Assembly (NCBI RefSeq): GCF_003369915.1
Contig: NC_046675.1
Span: 5,456,001 to 5,520,000, forward strand
From: Drosophila miranda
Lineage: Eukaryota > Arthropoda > Insecta > Diptera > Drosophilidae
Direction of reading: 5' to 3'
Length of the DNA stretch: 64,000 nucleotides
The position numbers were made by a program, and so were the translations under genes. Under the pieces are notes generated by a model, which was not told where the DNA came from, did not search any database, and saw only the letters and a list, made by a program, of their open reading frames with translations. Below, piece after piece: positions 59,789-64,000 of this stretch. Within the stretch, counting starts at the first letter, position 1, and each line of letters begins with the position of its first letter.

Positions 59789-61285
59789 GTCCGCACTCAC
59801 GGCTTGGCCCAGACCTTTTTAATAGCTTAAATATAATAATTTAAGAGGTTTCCCAGCTCCGTTTTGGCTTTTCTCTTCACGACTGCGCATTAATTAGTAG
59901 TTCGCAAGCTCGAGCTGGGCGTCGTCCGCATCGCCAAATTGCGCGAAGCAGAAGCTGAAGCAGAAGTAGAAAGGGGAAGTGGCAGCTGGAACCAGAAGCT
60001 GGTCTCCACTCCACTCTCGATTATATAATGGCCCCAACTAACTGTTGGGCGCCCTGCGGCTGCTCAATATTAACGGTTGTTCGTCTACTTCTGCTGTCGT
60101 TTCGTTTTCGATGAGCGCGTGCGCGACGGCCTGCCTGAGTTTGTGCGGATTTTGTGGCGGATGGCGGATGACGACGCTGCGAATGTGAATCGTTTGGGAC
60201 GAGCGCCAAAATGCAACTGTGCTCTGCTCGGGTTTGCCAGCAAACATTTACCGTTTCGTTTACAGAGATGGATGCTGCGCAGTCGGCGCTGGCAGCGAGC
60301 ATCGCTGTAGTGTTGCATGCCCCCGCCAGTTACAACAAAGGCGAAGCCAACGAAAGTGAAAAGGCAGCGGTGCGGTGCGGTGCGCGGTGCAGATCGGAGA
60401 GGGGCACCAACCACATAGATGATGGTTAGTCGAGATTGAAAAAGGGTAAGTTGGCCTGGCCCGACACTCGGATATCATTCACAGCGGAGAAAAAGCTTTT
60501 TCTGTGGGCGTGGATGTGGAGAAGCAGTAGTGGAAATGTTGTGATAAGTATAATTTGAAAAAAATGAGGTCGCATTTGGCATTTTGTCATATCTGCTTAG
60601 GTATGCATACGAGATGGGGGGCAATGTGCGCTAAATATTGATGAATTTGAATTGGAATTGCATCTCAATATTAGAATAAGCCTAATGGATATACGCGATT
60701 GTTAGATAAGGGCACAGTCTTGGTCAACTTAACATTCGTCATGTTGTTTACGAGTCGAGAGAAATTACCCTTCAGCCAATTATATGTAAACCTCATTTAA
60801 ATGCGAACCGAGTTCGTTGAGGTGTTCTTATATTATAGTAAGTCGATCAATATTTCTGCTGCTGTTACATATAGGACCTGAACCTGATCTGTTTCACTCT
60901 GCTTACCGTGCATTACTTGCGGGGACGAATGCCACAATACATGTATGTCATTGTGGCATTTCGAGTACATTTTTTGTCCCTACCCCGATCATGGCTATGT
61001 GCGCCATTTTAGTAAGTGATTAGCAAGCAACTATTCAACGCCTGCTTCAATGTAAGATGTCAAGTGATTAGTTTAATTGCGATTAACTTAAAATATGCGA
61101 CTAATATGGCGATATGGCTTCCTCCCGTCGACTGTGAATGATGCGGCGTGCGGCTGGCTGCCCAGCGTGCCGAGTGCCAGTGAGTGAGTGAGAATGAGTG
61201 AGGGAGAGAGAGCGAGCATCCCATAGCCATAGCCATAGCCAGGTGAGTGAGTGCGAGTTACTTTCGTTTTCATTACGCGATGAAG

Positions 61286-61321
<36 letters not shown>

Positions 61322-64000
61322 ACAGCAGCAGCAGCGACCGTCTTGAATTCCGTGTTGATGCACAAACCCATAAGTCATGTTGCTTGTTGGTGCAACTGCC
61401 ACAGCCACAGCCCCAGCAGAAAAACCAACACAAAGCCAATGGGGAAGTTGTTAATGCAACATCGGCAACACCAACAACATAACTGCACTAGCAGCAGCAG
61501 TAGCAGCAGCCACATCAACAGCAGGGGGAAGTTTGTTTGTGCAGCCGATTGATCATTTAAGCCAAGACGCTGGCTGGCGAGCTGCTCTTGGCCAGCAGCC
61601 TGTCAATTTGTGGTGGTGGTGGGCGTTGGCATTTGCCCAATGTTGGTTGTTGTTGTTGTTATTGCTGTTCAATTAACAGGCGCCGTGTTGTACACGTACT
61701 GGGTTGACGATGACGAACGAAGTTTGCTGACTGACGCCGCCGGATAATCAAAAGAAAATAAAAAAAATCTGAAATCTGAAATCGCTTGCCCAATCCAACC
61801 CAAAAATCAAGACAACTTGAAGAAAAGTTCCTCGCTCCCGCTCCGTGTCTTGTGGGAACGGAACTTTCCAGCGAAACTGCGCAAAAAATTGAAATATACA
61901 AACAGATTTAATTGAAATAAAATACAATTTTACGCATGTACTCCAATGCGATGACAATCGACGGAAGCGTTGCGGGTCAGAGCCAGGCCTCGGCAACGGC
62001 AACGGACGGACAAATTAGTCAAGCCAGACAAAGTGGGCACGTAGATCGATCTCTGGGAGAAATCGAAGTTCGGGACCTTGAATGCTGCTGAGTGGTGCAT
62101 GGGCTGCAATTTCTCTACTGCCGCTGTTGCTGTTGCTGCTGCGGCTGCCGCCTCTCTTCTGATGTTATTCAATTGCAATTGCATCATTGCAGCAAGATGT
62201 GGCCGGCGATCGGCAATCAGCTGCTGGCCAGCCAGCGGATGCTCTCAGCTGGAGTTCGAGAAACTCAACAATTAGACAAATGGTTGGATAGTTGGACAAC
62301 ACTTCACTGCTGCGTCACAGCTGATCGATATCAGGCTGCTGCATTTGCATGCCAGCAGCAGCAGCAACATCAGCAACTACATTGTGGCGTATCTTAAAGA
62401 TGCGCGCATTACATTACCAACGAACGTCAGTGCCAGTGGCAGTGGTATGGGGCAGTGGCAACAGGCGCTTTCCACCCGACTGACGATCAGATGAAAACGA
62501 AAGTGTCTGCCTCAAGTGGTTGCCCAGCAGCTGCTGTGTTGTATACTTGACTCGCACGTTTCCAAGCTGCTGATGCTGCCGCTTCGGATGGTGCTCAAAT
62601 TTATCTACTGGTGTTGGTGGTGCTGCTGCAGCCTGGGCTGTTGCTGTTGCCGTTTCCTGTATATCCAAGTTTATGCTTACCGCCGTTGCCACTGACAGTG
62701 GCAATGGCAATGGCAATGGCATTCCACATGCCACATGCCACATGCAATCCGCCCCAGCATAGTGCCAAGTGTTTTGCTTGGCTTTGTCAAACAAAAAGAG
62801 CCTCATGCAGAGTGGCAATACTGTCTAGTCAATGCTCTTACACATTTCTATTTAATTGTTACCTGAAGTTAGACAACAGTTCCAGATGTTTGCCTAATAA
62901 ATGACATAATCAGTGACTATAATTAACTTCACAGCGTTTTAAGACTAATGTTCCTGCTGGATGACAAAGGGTTAATCTACCTGCTGTCATGCGGGTCTGG
63001 GAACATTTCAGGGGGATTCGACTTTCAAATATTCATGATGTAACTGCAATGGGCACCCACAGATCTATGCCTCACTTGCAAAGAGTGTTACGGATTCGGT
63101 CTTCTCTTGGTATCTAGTAAATCCTTAGTGTCTGCTTTGTTTGGCATTTGCGCGTGTTTAATTGTAAGCAACCTCAAACAATTAGCTGCTTGAAGTGCAG
63201 TAAATTTTGAATTTTTATGTACATATTGGTTTTGCCGGAGAGGCGATGCGGCCACCGTTTGGGTCGTGCGGTCGTTTTCACAGTGGAATTCGGGGACCGC
63301 CGATCAACAGGTGTGGGAAGCCCCACAAAACAGTAATCACAGATGAGCTCAGCTCCCATTTGGCCGACCAGCTTTCCTCGCCAGACAATGGGATTCGATG
63401 CGGCTTGCCGAACTTTCCACCAGCCAGCCCCACACAGTTTGGGCTAACAAGAGCAAGGGCCCATTGTGTAGTGTATCATCGGCTGCAGACGGACGACTTT
63501 TAGCCATTCCGATCGGCCCAAGCCCAAGCTTTCCTCCATGCAGCGCCCACCCAAGACGTCCCCTAATAGCGTCTCACCTGCTGCCGCCACCGCCACCGCC
63601 GCCGCTTCTTTTGGCTGCTTTTTTTCTGTTTTATTAATAGCAATTAGTTGGCTTGAACGTTGCTGGCGGAAAAAAGCAAAACAAAACCAAAACAAAAACA
63701 AAAAGAAAAATTATATTGTCTGGAAGTTGCGGTTTCTTGTTTGTTGGCTTTTCTGTTGGTTTATCTGTGTTTCTTTTTTATGTGGCGCAAAATTTGTGGT
63801 TTCCATGTGCCGCCTGATGCGAAATTGTTGCAAGTCGCACCACAACTGCCTACACCGGTACATGGATGGGGCATGCGAATGTGCGAGATATATGCTTGTC
63901 AAGTTGCAAATTATTTGGCTGAACATTTAAATGCCTTGAACTCGATTGAACCCGTCGAATGCGGTGCAGCATTCACACCGATCACAAACTGGTGTGGTGC
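59789..64000. other. Noncoding right end of the window
   Basis: No gene is supported. Features seen are a CAG/CAA tract (61286-61335), GTT/GCT tracts near 61.65 and 62.12 kb, GGCAAT and CCACATG repeats near 62.70-62.75 kb, and several low-complexity open frames on both strands. Exons of a gene further right could start here, but nothing marks one. Confidence 0.5.
61286..61335. repeat. CAG/CAA trinucleotide tract
   Basis: About sixteen CAG or CAA triplets. In different frames it reads poly-Ala, poly-Ser or poly-Gln on the plus strand and poly-Leu or poly-Cys on the minus strand, with no recognisable flanking protein. Confidence 0.85.

Noticed and set aside
1-64000. CRISPR arrays, operons, insertion sequences or phage genes
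   Set aside because: This is insect nuclear DNA with spliced genes; no regularly spaced direct repeats of CRISPR type or bacterial features occur.

Overview
This window is nuclear DNA from a fruit fly (Drosophila). The neuropeptide F precursor, the short introns with GT..AG boundaries and the abundant CA/GT, CAG/CAA and GTATCT microsatellites all fit. Pieces of an INE-1/DINE-1-like repeat with GTCCGTCC runs resemble the form I remember from the obscura group, so an obscura-group species is my best inference; the species itself cannot be fixed. The gene content (NPF, a CD36-family gene, an ATPAF1 homologue, fatty acyl-CoA reductases, a serine protease) matches the D. melanogaster 89D neighbourhood of Muller element E, from memory.

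Layout. (1) 1-23.5 kb: one coding exon on the minus strand at 15.7-16.3 kb, which looks like the first coding exon of Glut4EF (ZNF395/704-like). The 15.7 kb to its left is probably a large intron, and its zinc-finger exons would lie outside the window. A small ORF with coding-like codon use lies just upstream of the start codon (16.7-17.0 kb), followed by microsatellite-rich upstream DNA. (2) 23.5-24.4 kb: a compact two-exon gene (minus) for a leucine-rich-repeat single-pass membrane protein. (3) 24.4-29.1 kb: intergenic DNA with a retroelement RNase H remnant and a large inverted pair of INE-1-like repeats. (4) 29.1-37.8 kb: four intact fatty acyl-CoA reductase genes in tandem, all minus, all with the same five-exon structure. 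Nearly identical internal tracts suggest recent gene conversion. (5) 37.8-42.2 kb: unassigned, repeat-like DNA. (6) 42.2-45.0 kb: two plus-strand genes, an ATPAF1-type F1-ATPase assembly factor and an SV2-like MFS transporter. (7) 45.5-46.7 kb: neuropeptide F (minus). (8) 51.5-57.8 kb: a CD36/scavenger-receptor class B gene (plus) with a 4.3 kb first intron. (9) 58.1-59.5 kb: a secreted S1A serine protease (minus), convergent with the CD36 gene, with an unusual specificity pocket and a 126-residue basic insertion. (10) 59.5-64 kb: no gene I can support.

Exon structures were read by hand. Every multi-exon gene listed as complete keeps one open frame through consensus splice sites, and total CDS lengths are multiples of three. 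There is no operon logic here; the only functional clustering is the reductase array, which would act in making fatty alcohols for cuticular or other surface lipids.
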